A stretch of 64,000 bases of DNA, taken from Maribacter sp. BPC-D8 (lineage in GTDB: Bacteria; Bacteroidota; Bacteroidia; Flavobacteriales; Flavobacteriaceae). Under the pieces are notes generated by a model. The model was not told where the DNA came from. It worked only from the letters and a program-made list of their open reading frames with translations, and ran no database searches. Below, one piece after another: positions 53,410 through 63,129 of this stretch (the stretch's first letter is position 1; every line of letters begins with the position of its first letter). The position numbers were made by a program, and so were the translations under genes. The DNA is taken from the NCBI RefSeq assembly GCF_035207705.1, contig NZ_CP128187.1, positions 2,170,001-2,234,000 on the forward strand. Direction: 5' to 3'.

Positions 53410-54768
53410 ATGGGATTATTCAGTAAAAAAGATGCTACAACAGTTTTATCAGAAAGATGGATTAAAGAAGGTGAACAATTTAAAAATCAGCTAAATGCAT
53501 TTTTAGATGCCATTTACAAAGGTGGTGAAGGTCCTGAAGAGCCAAATGAAACTAGAGCAGACATGGCAGAGGCAGTTTACCATAAAGCCATTGAACTGAA
53601 TAAGAATGGTGAGCATAAAAAACTACGTGAATTATTTCCGCCAGCATATGAACCATTCGAGCAATTTTATGGTGGAATCTCTAGAAGTATAAACCAAGTT
53701 ATTGTTTTAAAAGACGATAGAATTGTAGTTCGTGCAGATGGCAATATTTATTTAGAAGACGGTAATGTATATTTATTAGAAGACAATAAAGTAGCCAAGC
53801 AAAAAGGAATACGTGCTATAGGCATATCTGCAAACAAAGAATTTATAGTTAAGGTTACTAAAAAAGAAGTACAAGTTTATAATGATTGGGATACCGAACC
53901 AATACATATTTTCAAATATCCAAAAGGGTACGGTAAAGCAACTGAAAATATTAACGTAGCTAAATTTAAAAAAGAAGGTCTTATTGTTCTTAGCGCTACT
54001 GTTTTTAATGATGGTAAACGAGTATTATTAGCTACTACAAACGGTATTTTCATAGTTGGTGGTCAGGGTAGTGAATGTGTATTTCCAACACAAGAAATGC
54101 TTCCTCATTTTGTAGAGAGTTTCTACGAAGAATATGATGAAGACGAAACTTTTGAAGTCAACTTAGATTATTTCCACGCTGCATTATCACCAGACAATAC
54201 CAAAATAGCTACTGGTTTTCAATCTAGTGAACATTTTATTTTAGAAGAAAAAGACGGTCATTTTCAAACAACAGGTAAAGTTCAGGCACGTTCAGAATAC
54301 CCACATACCGTAGCTTTTCATGATACTTTAGATCATATAGCCTTAGGTTCATGTCATTACCAGCAAAGTAGTGTTATTGGTATGGATTTAAAACATTTAC
54401 CAATAGAAGCAAATAGTTCTTGGCACCAAGACTTTGATGAACGTTTTGACGTTATGAATGATAATGTTTGGGTCTTCTCTATACTTCCTTTTAAAGACGG
54501 TTATTTGTTAGGTTCGAATAATGGGTATATCTGGTATTCGAATCCAAAAAACCCAGAAGACAAAGCATACTTGCATGTTGGCGGTACTATTATGAGTATG
54601 GACTATTCTGCTGATAAAACACACTTAGTAATTGGCACATTCTCAGGTTACATTATAAAGTTTGATTTAACAGCAACAGAAAGAGATAAAACCTTAGTTA
54701 CAGATATGAATGTAAAAGAAACCAATCGTTGGGTTATTTGGCAAGATATTGAACCATTGATTTGGTAA
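53410..54768 (+). CDS. Beta-propeller-like cytoplasmic protein of unknown function
   Basis: The 452-residue protein starts MGLFSKKDATTVLSERWIKE and has a helical N-terminal domain (residues 1-85). Repeated WD40-like strand groups follow: INQVIVLKDDRIVVRADGNI, YFHAALSPDNTKIATGFQSS, FKDGYLLGSNNGYIWYSNP and IMSMDYSADKTHLVIGTFSG. There is no signal peptide. It is related by its first residues to the zinc-ribbon protein at 23831 (both GxFSKKD). Function unknown; the propeller suggests protein binding. Confidence 0.7.
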   Translation: MGLFSKKDATTVLSERWIKEGEQFKNQLNAFLDAIYKGGEGPEEPNETRADMAEAVYHKAIELNKNGEHKKLRELFPPAYEPFEQFYGGISRSINQVIVLKDDRIVVRADGNIYLEDGNVYLLEDNKVAKQKGIRAIGISANKEFIVKVTKKEVQVYNDWDTEPIHIFKYPKGYGKATENINVAKFKKEGLIVLSATVFNDGKRVLLATTNGIFIVGGQGSECVFPTQEMLPHFVESFYEEYDEDETFEVNLDYFHAALSPDNTKIATGFQSSEHFILEEKDGHFQTTGKVQARSEYPHTVAFHDTLDHIALGSCHYQQSSVIGMDLKHLPIEANSSWHQDFDERFDVMNDNVWVFSILPFKDGYLLGSNNGYIWYSNPKNPEDKAYLHVGGTIMSMDYSADKTHLVIGTFSGYIIKFDLTATERDKTLVTDMNVKETNRWVIWQDIEPLIW

Positions 54769-54794
54769 AAACTAATTAAAATAAAATTGCCTTT

Positions 54795-55055
54795 ATGAAT
54801 AAAATAAAAAAAATATTTTTAGAAATATTATTAATTGCGGTTTTGGCATTTTTTATTATTTGTTTAGTAATGATTAGTGATGGAGGATTATTTTTTGTAA
54901 TGTATCCAGCTTTAATAGCAGGAGTTATTTCAATAATATCTTTTGTCTATTTAAAAAAGAAAAAGAAAGGTAAAATATTTTTCAAGGCTTTAATAATAGC
55001 AGTAGTTATAGACATATTAGTGTTGCTTATTATACAGGTAATAAAACGCTATTAA
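54795..55055 (+). CDS. Small membrane protein with three hydrophobic segments
   Basis: The 86-residue protein has hydrophobic stretches at about residues 8-27, 30-50 and 62-82, separated by a Lys-rich loop (LKKKKKGKIFF). It follows the propeller gene by 26 bp and may be co-transcribed. No family was recognised. Confidence 0.6.
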   Translation: MNKIKKIFLEILLIAVLAFFIICLVMISDGGLFFVMYPALIAGVISIISFVYLKKKKKGKIFFKALIIAVVIDILVLLIIQVIKRY

Positions 55056-55130
55056 GAATTATTAAGAATACTGTTTTTATTAAATTAATTATAGAACCAA
55101 TAGCTTAATTGTTATAACACAAAAAGAAGA

Positions 55131-55790
55131 ATGATAGAAAAATTAAATAACCCTATTCTGTTCTGGGGCATTTTAATTGTAGCAAATATTCTCATGTATT
55201 TATGTACAATTGCAATAAGCTATACCTGGTCTAAAGTCTACAACCATAAAACATTAGCGCTTACAAAGCATGATTTATACAATAGCATTATTGTTGTAGC
55301 AATTAATATTTTAGTAGCTATACCAGGTTATTTCTTATTTAAAAATGGAAATATTCAATTTACCACGGCTGACAATTTTTTACTAGATTTTGCATTATTG
55401 TTTTTCGCTTTCGATTTGGTGATGTATCTACTTCATTTAGTATCTCACTTTGTATGGCCTTTTAAAAAATTTCATGATACGCATCATTCGCATGAATATT
55501 TTAACGCAATCAGTTTATATGTAATGGCACCAACAGAATCTATACTTTTCGGCTTGCTTTTAACCGCTTGTGCACTATTCATACAACTTAATTTGTACAG
55601 CTTTTTGGTATTTATCTTTCTAAACTGGGCGTTGGGAGTAATTGGGCATTTAAATACCAATGCTACAAAGCAACCCATGTTATTTGGTAATCATGTTTTT
55701 CATAAAACCCACCACCAACATGGTAATAGTAATTTTGGGTTTTATACAGTAATCTGGGATAAAATCTTTGGCACGTATTTTAAGAATTAA
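55131..55790 (+). CDS. Sterol desaturase / fatty acid hydroxylase family protein
   Basis: The 219-residue protein has four to five membrane helices and the diiron histidine boxes of the family: HLVSHF (about residues 103-108), HDTHHSHE (about 115-122), a distal GHLNTN and HKTHHQHGN (about 191-199). It should be an inner-membrane non-haem diiron oxygenase that hydroxylates or desaturates a lipid; the substrate is unknown. It is an ordinary metabolic enzyme among accessory genes, perhaps cargo or the original chromosome. Confidence 0.9.
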   Translation: MIEKLNNPILFWGILIVANILMYLCTIAISYTWSKVYNHKTLALTKHDLYNSIIVVAINILVAIPGYFLFKNGNIQFTTADNFLLDFALLFFAFDLVMYLLHLVSHFVWPFKKFHDTHHSHEYFNAISLYVMAPTESILFGLLLTACALFIQLNLYSFLVFIFLNWALGVIGHLNTNATKQPMLFGNHVFHKTHHQHGNSNFGFYTVIWDKIFGTYFKN

Positions 55791-55859
55791 TTACAACGCA
55801 CAAAATAATTATCGAGTGGCTTACTATCAAATAAGCTATTATAATTTAATAGAGAATCA

Positions 55860-56945
55860 ATGATATCTAATAAAAAAAAAGTAAGCTATATCATATTAGC
55901 TATAGTAACATTGTTAATAATTGACAGATGCACAGTAATCGATTTGTCACCAACCGCTATTTTTAAAAGTAAGGAGTTCAAAGCTTATCCGTATTTAAAT
56001 GGTGTAGCGTCAACAAGTACGCATGAAATTAAAAGGCTAAATGATTATGGCGGTAATATTACGTATGATACGATTCATAATTATTTTTTACATAAAGGAG
56101 AAAAATTTAATGCCTTAGGTAAATTAATCAATTCTGTATCCTTGGCATACCCAAAATCAGATACATTATCTATATACGAAAGTATGCGCTTGTTGTTTGC
56201 TCCAAAACAATCTCAGTACATTTTAGGAAATGCAACCGACAGTCTCGTTTACGACTTCTCAAAAAACAAGATTGAACAAAAGTTAACTAAAATAATTTAT
56301 AGCACAGAAGAATACCCTGTACTGAGTTCTCAATTGTACCAACAAGCAGATGTGGTATTGTACCGTAAAAAGTTTACTAATAATGACGATATATATCCCA
56401 TTTACATCAAAAGAGGTAATGAATGGTGGCTAATTTTACATAAAGGTTACTACCCTGACAAGAAACGGTATCCTGAAAAATATAGAAAACTTATATTTCT
56501 TAAAGATTATAAAAACCAAAGGTATTCTTATGCCCTATCAGAGCCTATTAGTGAAAAAACTTCAATACATTATGATATAGAAGATGTCGTAAGTAGCACA
56601 ATTGAAAAACCATATATAAGTATCACTACAGAGCTTTTCACAAAAGATAACACCTATGAGCGTGTAAACATAATGGTAGCACAATTAGGTTCGGCTTCAT
56701 TTGTAGGAACAGAATATTCTAAACTAAAAAAGGGAGATGAGTTTTTATACTTTAAAACAGGTATGGTTCAACATGGTTTATCAAAACGTCAATGGTCTAA
56801 ATTGAGTTGTTTTTCAGTTCCAGAACGGTTTAGAAAAAATACAGATGTGAATTTTATTGTATACGAACCCATGGGTAATATGGATAGCCATGATGATGCA
56901 GGAACATACATAGTTCGACCAAAAGAAACCAAGAATGTTTTATAG
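55860..56945 (+). CDS. Membrane-anchored protein of unknown function
   Basis: The 361-residue protein has an N-terminal helix (SYIILAIVTLLIIDRC), possibly a lipoprotein-like cysteine after it, and a large extracytoplasmic domain with EWWLILHKGYYPDKKRYPEK and ISVS-type beta segments. The tail has MVQHGLSKRQWSKLSCFSVP. No family was recognised. It shares the single-anchor layout with the proteins at 51621 and 52214. Confidence 0.6.
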   Translation: MISNKKKVSYIILAIVTLLIIDRCTVIDLSPTAIFKSKEFKAYPYLNGVASTSTHEIKRLNDYGGNITYDTIHNYFLHKGEKFNALGKLINSVSLAYPKSDTLSIYESMRLLFAPKQSQYILGNATDSLVYDFSKNKIEQKLTKIIYSTEEYPVLSSQLYQQADVVLYRKKFTNNDDIYPIYIKRGNEWWLILHKGYYPDKKRYPEKYRKLIFLKDYKNQRYSYALSEPISEKTSIHYDIEDVVSSTIEKPYISITTELFTKDNTYERVNIMVAQLGSASFVGTEYSKLKKGDEFLYFKTGMVQHGLSKRQWSKLSCFSVPERFRKNTDVNFIVYEPMGNMDSHDDAGTYIVRPKETKNVL

Positions 56946-56996
56946 CTAAAAACAATTTCTGTTTAATGATACTATGATTATTCTTTAAAAAATAAT

Positions 56997-57788
56997 TTGA
57001 ATACAAAAACCATAACAAACCGTACAATTTTTCTTGTTGCCTTACTATTTGTAAGCCAAATGGCTGTTGGGCAAAACAAAACTAATAGTTTAGCAGAAGC
57101 CCTAGAAAATGGTACACACAACCAAGTTGCTTCTTTAATAAAAGAAGGTGCTGAATTAGACAATTCTGAAGAATACCTGCATTACGCAACCCTAAATTCT
57201 AATATAAAATATGTAAAACAGAATTATAGTCTTTTATTAAAAAACGGCTATAAACCAGCTAAACATGAGTACTTAAGTGCTTTTTATTTCGCTATAGACC
57301 AGAATAATACAGAGGTTATGTCCTTTTTAGCAACCCAACCAGAATGGAATTTTAAGAATGATTTTAAGAATAACCAAGCTGAAATTTTTCAGAGAGCCTA
57401 TACGTAGCTTAAAGAAAATCCTTTTGTAGAACCCTCGGCATTACAAACGCTTATAGATTTAGGTATAGATCTAAAAAGTTACCGCACAGAACAGTATGTA
57501 TTTAAATTTGCCAAAGATTGTTACAAAGGGTATAAGGAAAAAGAAGCCATAACTGCATTTAAGAAATTAGCCTCTTTGGGTATTAATTTAAATACTACAC
57601 ACCCGAATGGAGAAACTATATTGCATCAAGCTGCTCGTAATGCTTCAGATAGTATTTATCATATTTTTAAAAAATTTGGTGTAGATGCATCGATAAAAAA
57701 TAAAAAAATCGAAACAAACAATTATAGAATAATCAAATACAAATTGGTATTAGTTATAAAACAATATAATCTATCGTTAAATAGTTAA
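56997..57788 (+). pseudogene. Secreted ankyrin-repeat protein broken by an in-frame amber codon
   Basis: One frame runs from a TTG at 56997 to 57788 with a single TAG at 57405-57407. The first part has a signal peptide (LVALLFVSQMAVGQ) and ankyrin-like helices (LAEALENGTHNQVASLIKEG). After the TAG it continues LKENPFVEPSALQTLIDLGI and LNTTHPNGETILHQAARNAS, clear ankyrin repeats. No ATG start is present and the last 25 residues lose repeat character, so the 3' end may be altered too. A CAG-to-TAG change would explain the stop. Ankyrin proteins of this type are common near toxins as immunity proteins. Confidence 0.75.
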
Positions 57789-57807
57789 ACTAAGTAGAAA
57801 TATATTA

Positions 57808-58761
57808 ATGAAAAAAACAATCTACATAATTGGTTTAATTGCTTTATCTATAATTTCTGTTGTCGTTTACGATTCTATGGGTCATGAATCTAAGAGTTAT
57901 CATGAAAATGGTAAATTAAAAAATATAGGAGAATTAAAAGATTCAAAAAAAATAGGAGAATGGAAATGGTACTATAATACCGGAGAATTACAATATATAG
58001 GTAGTTATGAAAATGGTAATGAACAAGGCGAATGGAAAGAGTATTATGACAATGGTAAACTTAAGAAAATTTTAAATTATTCTAAAGGAATTATAACAGG
58101 GCGTGCATCTAATTATTATGAAAATGGTCAACTGAAATTAATTGGCGATTATGATAAATATGGAATAAAAACCGGCAAGTGGGAGTTTTACCATTATAAT
58201 GGAATGTTCATGAGAACTAGTATTTATAAAAATGGTAAAGGCTATAAAAATGGCAAACTAACGTATTATAAAGACAATGGAAAGTTAGATCGAATTGAAT
58301 ACTTCGCCGATAAATTAAAGACAGGAGAATGGCAATATTTTGATGCAAACGGAAAACTATATTCAACAAAAAAATATTATAAAGGCTTACTTATTAGTAA
58401 AGAATTCTATTCTAAAGACGGAACAATAAGAAAAACTATTAACCATTTTAATGGTAAAAAAGTAAACTGGGATTCTGCCGATGAACTGAACAAAATTGCT
58501 TGGAATATTTATGAAAATGAAAGCGATAGCGAACTTCTTTTAGAAGCTATTACTTTAATTAAGAGATCTATAGAACTTGATAAAAACTATTATAACACAG
58601 ATACCTATGCTGCTTTATTATACAAAACAGGTAATTACAAGCAAGCATTAGATTTAGCAAATGAATCTTTAGCCTTAGGTAAAACTAATGAAGCCAGCGA
58701 TCTTGACACAAGCTATACAACCGATTTGATAAAAAAAATCAAAACTAAATTAAATAAATAG
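57808..58761 (+). CDS. MORN/YwqK-like repeat protein with C-terminal TPR
   Basis: The 317-residue protein has an N-terminal signal anchor (TIYIIGLIALSIISVVVY) and about eight MORN-variant repeats: YHENGKLKNIGELKDSKKIG, WKWYYNTGELQYIGSYENGN and YYDNGKLKKILNYSKGI, then others. A TPR-like tail follows (LLLEAITLIKRSIELDKNYY, ALLYKTGNYKQALDLANESL). It matches the YwqK-type family better in size than the two giant MORN proteins. It lies 19 bp after the ankyrin pseudogene. The partner is unknown. Confidence 0.78.
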   Translation: MKKTIYIIGLIALSIISVVVYDSMGHESKSYHENGKLKNIGELKDSKKIGEWKWYYNTGELQYIGSYENGNEQGEWKEYYDNGKLKKILNYSKGIITGRASNYYENGQLKLIGDYDKYGIKTGKWEFYHYNGMFMRTSIYKNGKGYKNGKLTYYKDNGKLDRIEYFADKLKTGEWQYFDANGKLYSTKKYYKGLLISKEFYSKDGTIRKTINHFNGKKVNWDSADELNKIAWNIYENESDSELLLEAITLIKRSIELDKNYYNTDTYAALLYKTGNYKQALDLANESLALGKTNEASDLDTSYTTDLIKKIKTKLNK

Positions 58762-58873
58762 GCTTTAGAGACAACCAAGTAATAAGACCATAACATAACG
58801 ATTATGAAGTATACATTCTTATTTGGAATTTAATCTTAAGTACAATTAATAAAAACTAGCAATACATTCTATC

Positions 58874-61800
58874 ATGAAAATATATAAGCATAAAACCAAA
58901 AAGAGCTACATTTTCATCAATGATGCAAGTGAATATTTAGAGACTTTTAAAATTGATAAATTTAAACGTAAATTAAAAACGGAATACTTTGATAGTGAAG
59001 ATGCATCTGATAAAAAAGAGTATAAGAAATATCAAGATAATTTACTTACAAAAGGATTTGAACTCTTTGAGGTAACTGCTGATATTCAAGAAAAAACAGA
59101 CCAATTACTAAATGATTTTGAATTAAATAAAGATCATTATTTTATTGAAAAAAATGAAAAAAGCATTCTTAATAGTAGTTTAATAAAACTACACCTAACA
59201 AATAATAATAGCGAGTTTCAACTACATAGAATTTCTAGTGAACTTGAAGATGATAACGACAACACCACATTACCTACATTAGAAAGTTATATGTTAGGTT
59301 ATGTAGCAACAGAGAGAGACAAACTATCACTTCAAAACATAACCGGAGAACTTCGTTTTTATTTTAATTTGCTTTTTACACTAGGTTTTGAGCCACAAAC
59401 AGAAGAACAACTAACCAGTTTGTGTTTGGCAAAACCCATCACAAAAGATACTGTGTTTGATGGGAGTTTATTTAGGCATGAGAACGGTTATATTCATGTA
59501 GCAACTAATTACGATTTAAAGTGTGTTAAATTTATTATTTATAAAATTACAGGAGATACAATTACTAATGCCAAAGTCTCATACTCCATATTAGAAACTG
59601 CTGAGATTGATGATCTTTTAAAGAGTTATAAAGAAGATGAAAAATTTGAACCAATAAATGAAGACGATTTTCATTCTCAGTTTAAAGCAGAGGTAAAAGA
59701 ACCTGTCTTTTTTTACAAACCAGAAAAAGAAGAAGCGAGCTTTCCTAAATTCCCTTTTGAAGTACCAGAAGAAGTAATAGAAATTGATGCTTTTTTTAAT
59801 ACTATTATTGAAGAAAATAAATACTACTTTTTTGCAGATACTACTTCTGAAAACCCAGAAGAGTGGCTCGTAGCATTTATGTGTTGTACTGACAAAAAAG
59901 AAGGTTGGTATGTGTACGCCAAACCGTTCTTACTTAAAGACCTAAATAAAAAGTTACAAAAGCCTAAAGAAATTGAATTAAAGTATTCTTCAGATAAAAA
60001 AGATTTTGGCAATAAACAGGTAAAAGCTTTTAATAAGAATAATTTGAAAGCTATTAAAACTGCAACTATTATTGAACAATTTAGTGGTAAAACAATAGCG
60101 GAATTAGCTACGCAAAAACAAATAGAAACTTTTGTAGATAATGATTACTACAACGCTTATGTATTTGAAGCGTTTGAGAATTATGCTTGTATTAGAGGTA
60201 ACACAATAAACCATTTGTATTGGCAATTTTTTAAAGATGTCACAGAAAGACAACTATGGCTTAAAGAAAATGAAACCAAAAACACTACACTTTATAAAGA
60301 TGAAATAAATTTCATTCTAAAACATACCAATCATTATTTAGAAGGAAATAATAGCGATATTAAAAATTTAAAAAAGAAATATATTAATGACCCTTTATTG
60401 AAAGACAGACTTTCTAAAAGTTATGATATTGATAAATTTATAGAAAGTGAATTGAGCTATCAAGAAGGTAAACATGTAAAAAGCGATTATATATTTAGCA
60501 GTAAAAACGAAAACTACTCAGACAAGAAAATTATTGTAGTTAAGGGAGATTTAATTGTAGATGGCACTTTGTTTTTTAAAGATAATAGTGACAATTACAT
60601 CATTATAAAAGGAGATTTAAAAGCCAAAAATCTTATTGTAAATTGGAATTGTGGTTTCATTTATATTGAAGGAAATATTGCCGTAGAAAATATAACAAAA
60701 TCACATTATAAGTTGATTGGTGAAAATGCTAAAACAGGCATTTTATTACACCAACAAAAAGACGCACCAGATATAAAATCTAATTTCAAATACGAATATG
60801 ATGTTTCATTTTATAGTACTGCCATTACCAACAAAGCCATTATTAAAAAAGGCAGTTACAACTCTTTAGAATGGGATGAAGAGGAAATTTATAAGTTACT
60901 AAGCACTAATGCCCCATTTTTAAAAGATAAAATAGAAAATACTAAAACCGATTTAGACGAGTATTACAAGCATAAGTTTGAAAACAGAATGCAAGATTGG
61001 GGATATTTTTATCCTGAGTATGCAGGCTGCGAAATGTTAAGTATATCAGAGGATAATGAAATAAAAGGAAACGATATTTATCCAGGAGGTGGCGATTGGG
61101 TTGTAAATGATTTACGTGGTAAAAGTGGTACTTATGGCGTTAGTCATGAAGATTATTCTATTTATAAATTAAAAGTAAAAAACCCGACCGAGTTTAAAAT
61201 TGATTACAAGCAGAAGCCATTGAAATTATTGGTTACAGCCGAAGAATTAATGAATAGATATATTCGTATCTCTATGTTATATATGAATTGGGCACATAGA
61301 AAAACTGTTAGTTTTGAAATTGAAAACACCGATGCTACCTACCAAAAAGAAAAAGCAGTATTTAATGAAGACCCACATTTAGCCTTGTATTGGTTAAACC
61401 ATTTTGGAGCTACTTTAGACGCGCGTTATCATGAAGTGGTACAGCTTATTGAAGAAAATAATTTAGTTGAAAAATTAGAAATATTAAAAGAGCCATTGGC
61501 TTTTTTCAAAAAAACAGATGCCTTTTATAATTTAGAAATTAGTAATAGTAGTTCTGGTAATAAAGATGAGTTTAAAGATCTGTTTTTAAAACGGAGGTCA
61601 TTTTTGATATATCGTGAACAAGTGTATAAAAACTATGACCCTAAGAATTTAGAATTATGGTGGAAATCTATAACCATTTATCCAAAGGTTGAAGAGAATT
61701 TAGTAGTTCGTATGCGTTGGTTGAAAAACAACCTAAATAAATGTGGCAACTGGGATGCTTTTGATAAACTTATTAAAGAGGAAGATAAAGACATTCCGTT

Positions 61801-63124
61801 GCTGTCTTACATTTTTGCTTTTAACCCAAACACATCTAATAAAGATAAAACCAAGTATGCTGATATTTTAATTAGTGAACTTTATGAGCATAGAAATCAT
61901 TTTAAAACACCCCATAAAAAACAATTTGGGGAGATTCTTCTTTGGGATGTACGCGATTTTGTGAGTGATAAAGCAAAACTAAAAGAAGTTGCCAAGTTCT
62001 ATTTTCAAGGCAATGAAACCTGTAAGGAATATCAAGATATACAGGCGGTATTAGGAGAAAAAAATGAAAATATAGAAGAAGTAAGAACGGTGTTAGAAAG
62101 TCTAAATACCGCTTTTGAGGGGTATGATAGATTTAACACACCAACAGATGAAAAACCAAAGTATCATAAAAATATAGTTGCAATACTAGATACCTTAACA
62201 CCAGAAACTTTAGTAGAAACAGCTCTTAATATTCAAAACACAGAACTAGCAAAACGCTACTTTGTTTATTTATGGAATTCTCAAATTACCAATAAAAAAG
62301 AAGCTTTATTACGCTTATTCATTTATATAGAAATGTCTGGGCATGACATTGGAAAAGAGATATTCGGAGCTGATTTTGCTAGACTTGTAAAAGGTGATGA
62401 CGACCCAAATATGGAGATTGCTCAAGCACTGCTTACGATACCAGAAGCTGATTTCAGAAATGATAGTATGTGGCAAAATTCTAAACAAGCAGCTGCAAAA
62501 TTCTTTCTAACAGCAGCACATGAGCCTAAAATATTTAGTTATTTAATAGAAACGATAAAACAGGCTCCAACAAAAGAAAACCAGCATATTCTCGATGCGG
62601 TTTACACTACCCTATTTTCAGAAGAATATGATAGTAAAATAAATCCGGTATTAAAATTTTCTAAGGAACAGGTAGAAACTATGTTAGAGACCATTTGCGA
62701 ATGGTTTTTAAAATATGGGTATCATGCAGAGGGGTGTCGTTCTATTTATGGTTGTTCTAATCCGCTTGCAGAAGAATGGCTTAAAATACATTTGAATGAT
62801 AAAAAATGGATGAAGCAGTTTGCACATATTTCTACCTTTTATGACCCTCTAGATCAAGAATTACAAGATGCATTCAAGAGTGCTTTAGAATATATAGAAC
62901 AGGGCAAGCACGACACTTATTTAGAATTTAAAGATGAGAAATCGCATAAGTTTTGGGAGATTTCGTTCTTCAGAGACACCTTTAACGTAACCTATGGTAA
63001 AGTAGGTACGAAAGGCAGAGAATCAGAAAAAAGCTTTGAAACTGAACAAGAATGCTATAAAGCTGGTGATAAGTTGGTTGCACAGAAGTTGAAGAAGGGG
63101 TATAAAAAAACCGACAATATATAA
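58874..63124 (+). CDS. Very large cytoplasmic protein with bactofilin-like segment and C-terminal WGR domain
   Basis: The 1416-residue protein has no signal peptide. Residues about 550-620 contain KIIVVKGDLIVDGTLFFKDN, then YIIIKGDLKAKNLIVN and GFIYIEGNIAVENI, a beta-helix pattern like polymer-forming bactofilin-type segments. A long helical, HEAT-like region follows (about 780-1330). The C-terminus (about 1345-1410) is a WGR domain: LEFKDEKSHKFWEISFFRDT, NVTYGKVGTKGRESEKSFET and KLVAQKLKKGYKK. WGR domains bind nucleic acid ends or proteins in PARPs and occur in MolR/YehF-type bacterial proteins. The combination is unusual. The next gene starts 5 bp later. Confidence 0.75.
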   Translation: MKIYKHKTKKSYIFINDASEYLETFKIDKFKRKLKTEYFDSEDASDKKEYKKYQDNLLTKGFELFEVTADIQEKTDQLLNDFELNKDHYFIEKNEKSILNSSLIKLHLTNNNSEFQLHRISSELEDDNDNTTLPTLESYMLGYVATERDKLSLQNITGELRFYFNLLFTLGFEPQTEEQLTSLCLAKPITKDTVFDGSLFRHENGYIHVATNYDLKCVKFIIYKITGDTITNAKVSYSILETAEIDDLLKSYKEDEKFEPINEDDFHSQFKAEVKEPVFFYKPEKEEASFPKFPFEVPEEVIEIDAFFNTIIEENKYYFFADTTSENPEEWLVAFMCCTDKKEGWYVYAKPFLLKDLNKKLQKPKEIELKYSSDKKDFGNKQVKAFNKNNLKAIKTATIIEQFSGKTIAELATQKQIETFVDNDYYNAYVFEAFENYACIRGNTINHLYWQFFKDVTERQLWLKENETKNTTLYKDEINFILKHTNHYLEGNNSDIKNLKKKYINDPLLKDRLSKSYDIDKFIESELSYQEGKHVKSDYIFSSKNENYSDKKIIVVKGDLIVDGTLFFKDNSDNYIIIKGDLKAKNLIVNWNCGFIYIEGNIAVENITKSHYKLIGENAKTGILLHQQKDAPDIKSNFKYEYDVSFYSTAITNKAIIKKGSYNSLEWDEEEIYKLLSTNAPFLKDKIENTKTDLDEYYKHKFENRMQDWGYFYPEYAGCEMLSISEDNEIKGNDIYPGGGDWVVNDLRGKSGTYGVSHEDYSIYKLKVKNPTEFKIDYKQKPLKLLVTAEELMNRYIRISMLYMNWAHRKTVSFEIENTDATYQKEKAVFNEDPHLALYWLNHFGATLDARYHEVVQLIEENNLVEKLEILKEPLAFFKKTDAFYNLEISNSSSGNKDEFKDLFLKRRSFLIYREQVYKNYDPKNLELWWKSITIYPKVEENLVVRMRWLKNNLNKCGNWDAFDKLIKEEDKDIPLLSYIFAFNPNTSNKDKTKYADILISELYEHRNHFKTPHKKQFGEILLWDVRDFVSDKAKLKEVAKFYFQGNETCKEYQDIQAVLGEKNENIEEVRTVLESLNTAFEGYDRFNTPTDEKPKYHKNIVAILDTLTPETLVETALNIQNTELAKRYFVYLWNSQITNKKEALLRLFIYIEMSGHDIGKEIFGADFARLVKGDDDPNMEIAQALLTIPEADFRNDSMWQNSKQAAAKFFLTAAHEPKIFSYLIETIKQAPTKENQHILDAVYTTLFSEEYDSKINPVLKFSKEQVETMLETICEWFLKYGYHAEGCRSIYGCSNPLAEEWLKIHLNDKKWMKQFAHISTFYDPLDQELQDAFKSALEYIEQGKHDTYLEFKDEKSHKFWEISFFRDTFNVTYGKVGTKGRESEKSFETEQECYKAGDKLVAQKLKKGYKKTDNI

Positions 63125-63129
63125 GTAAT

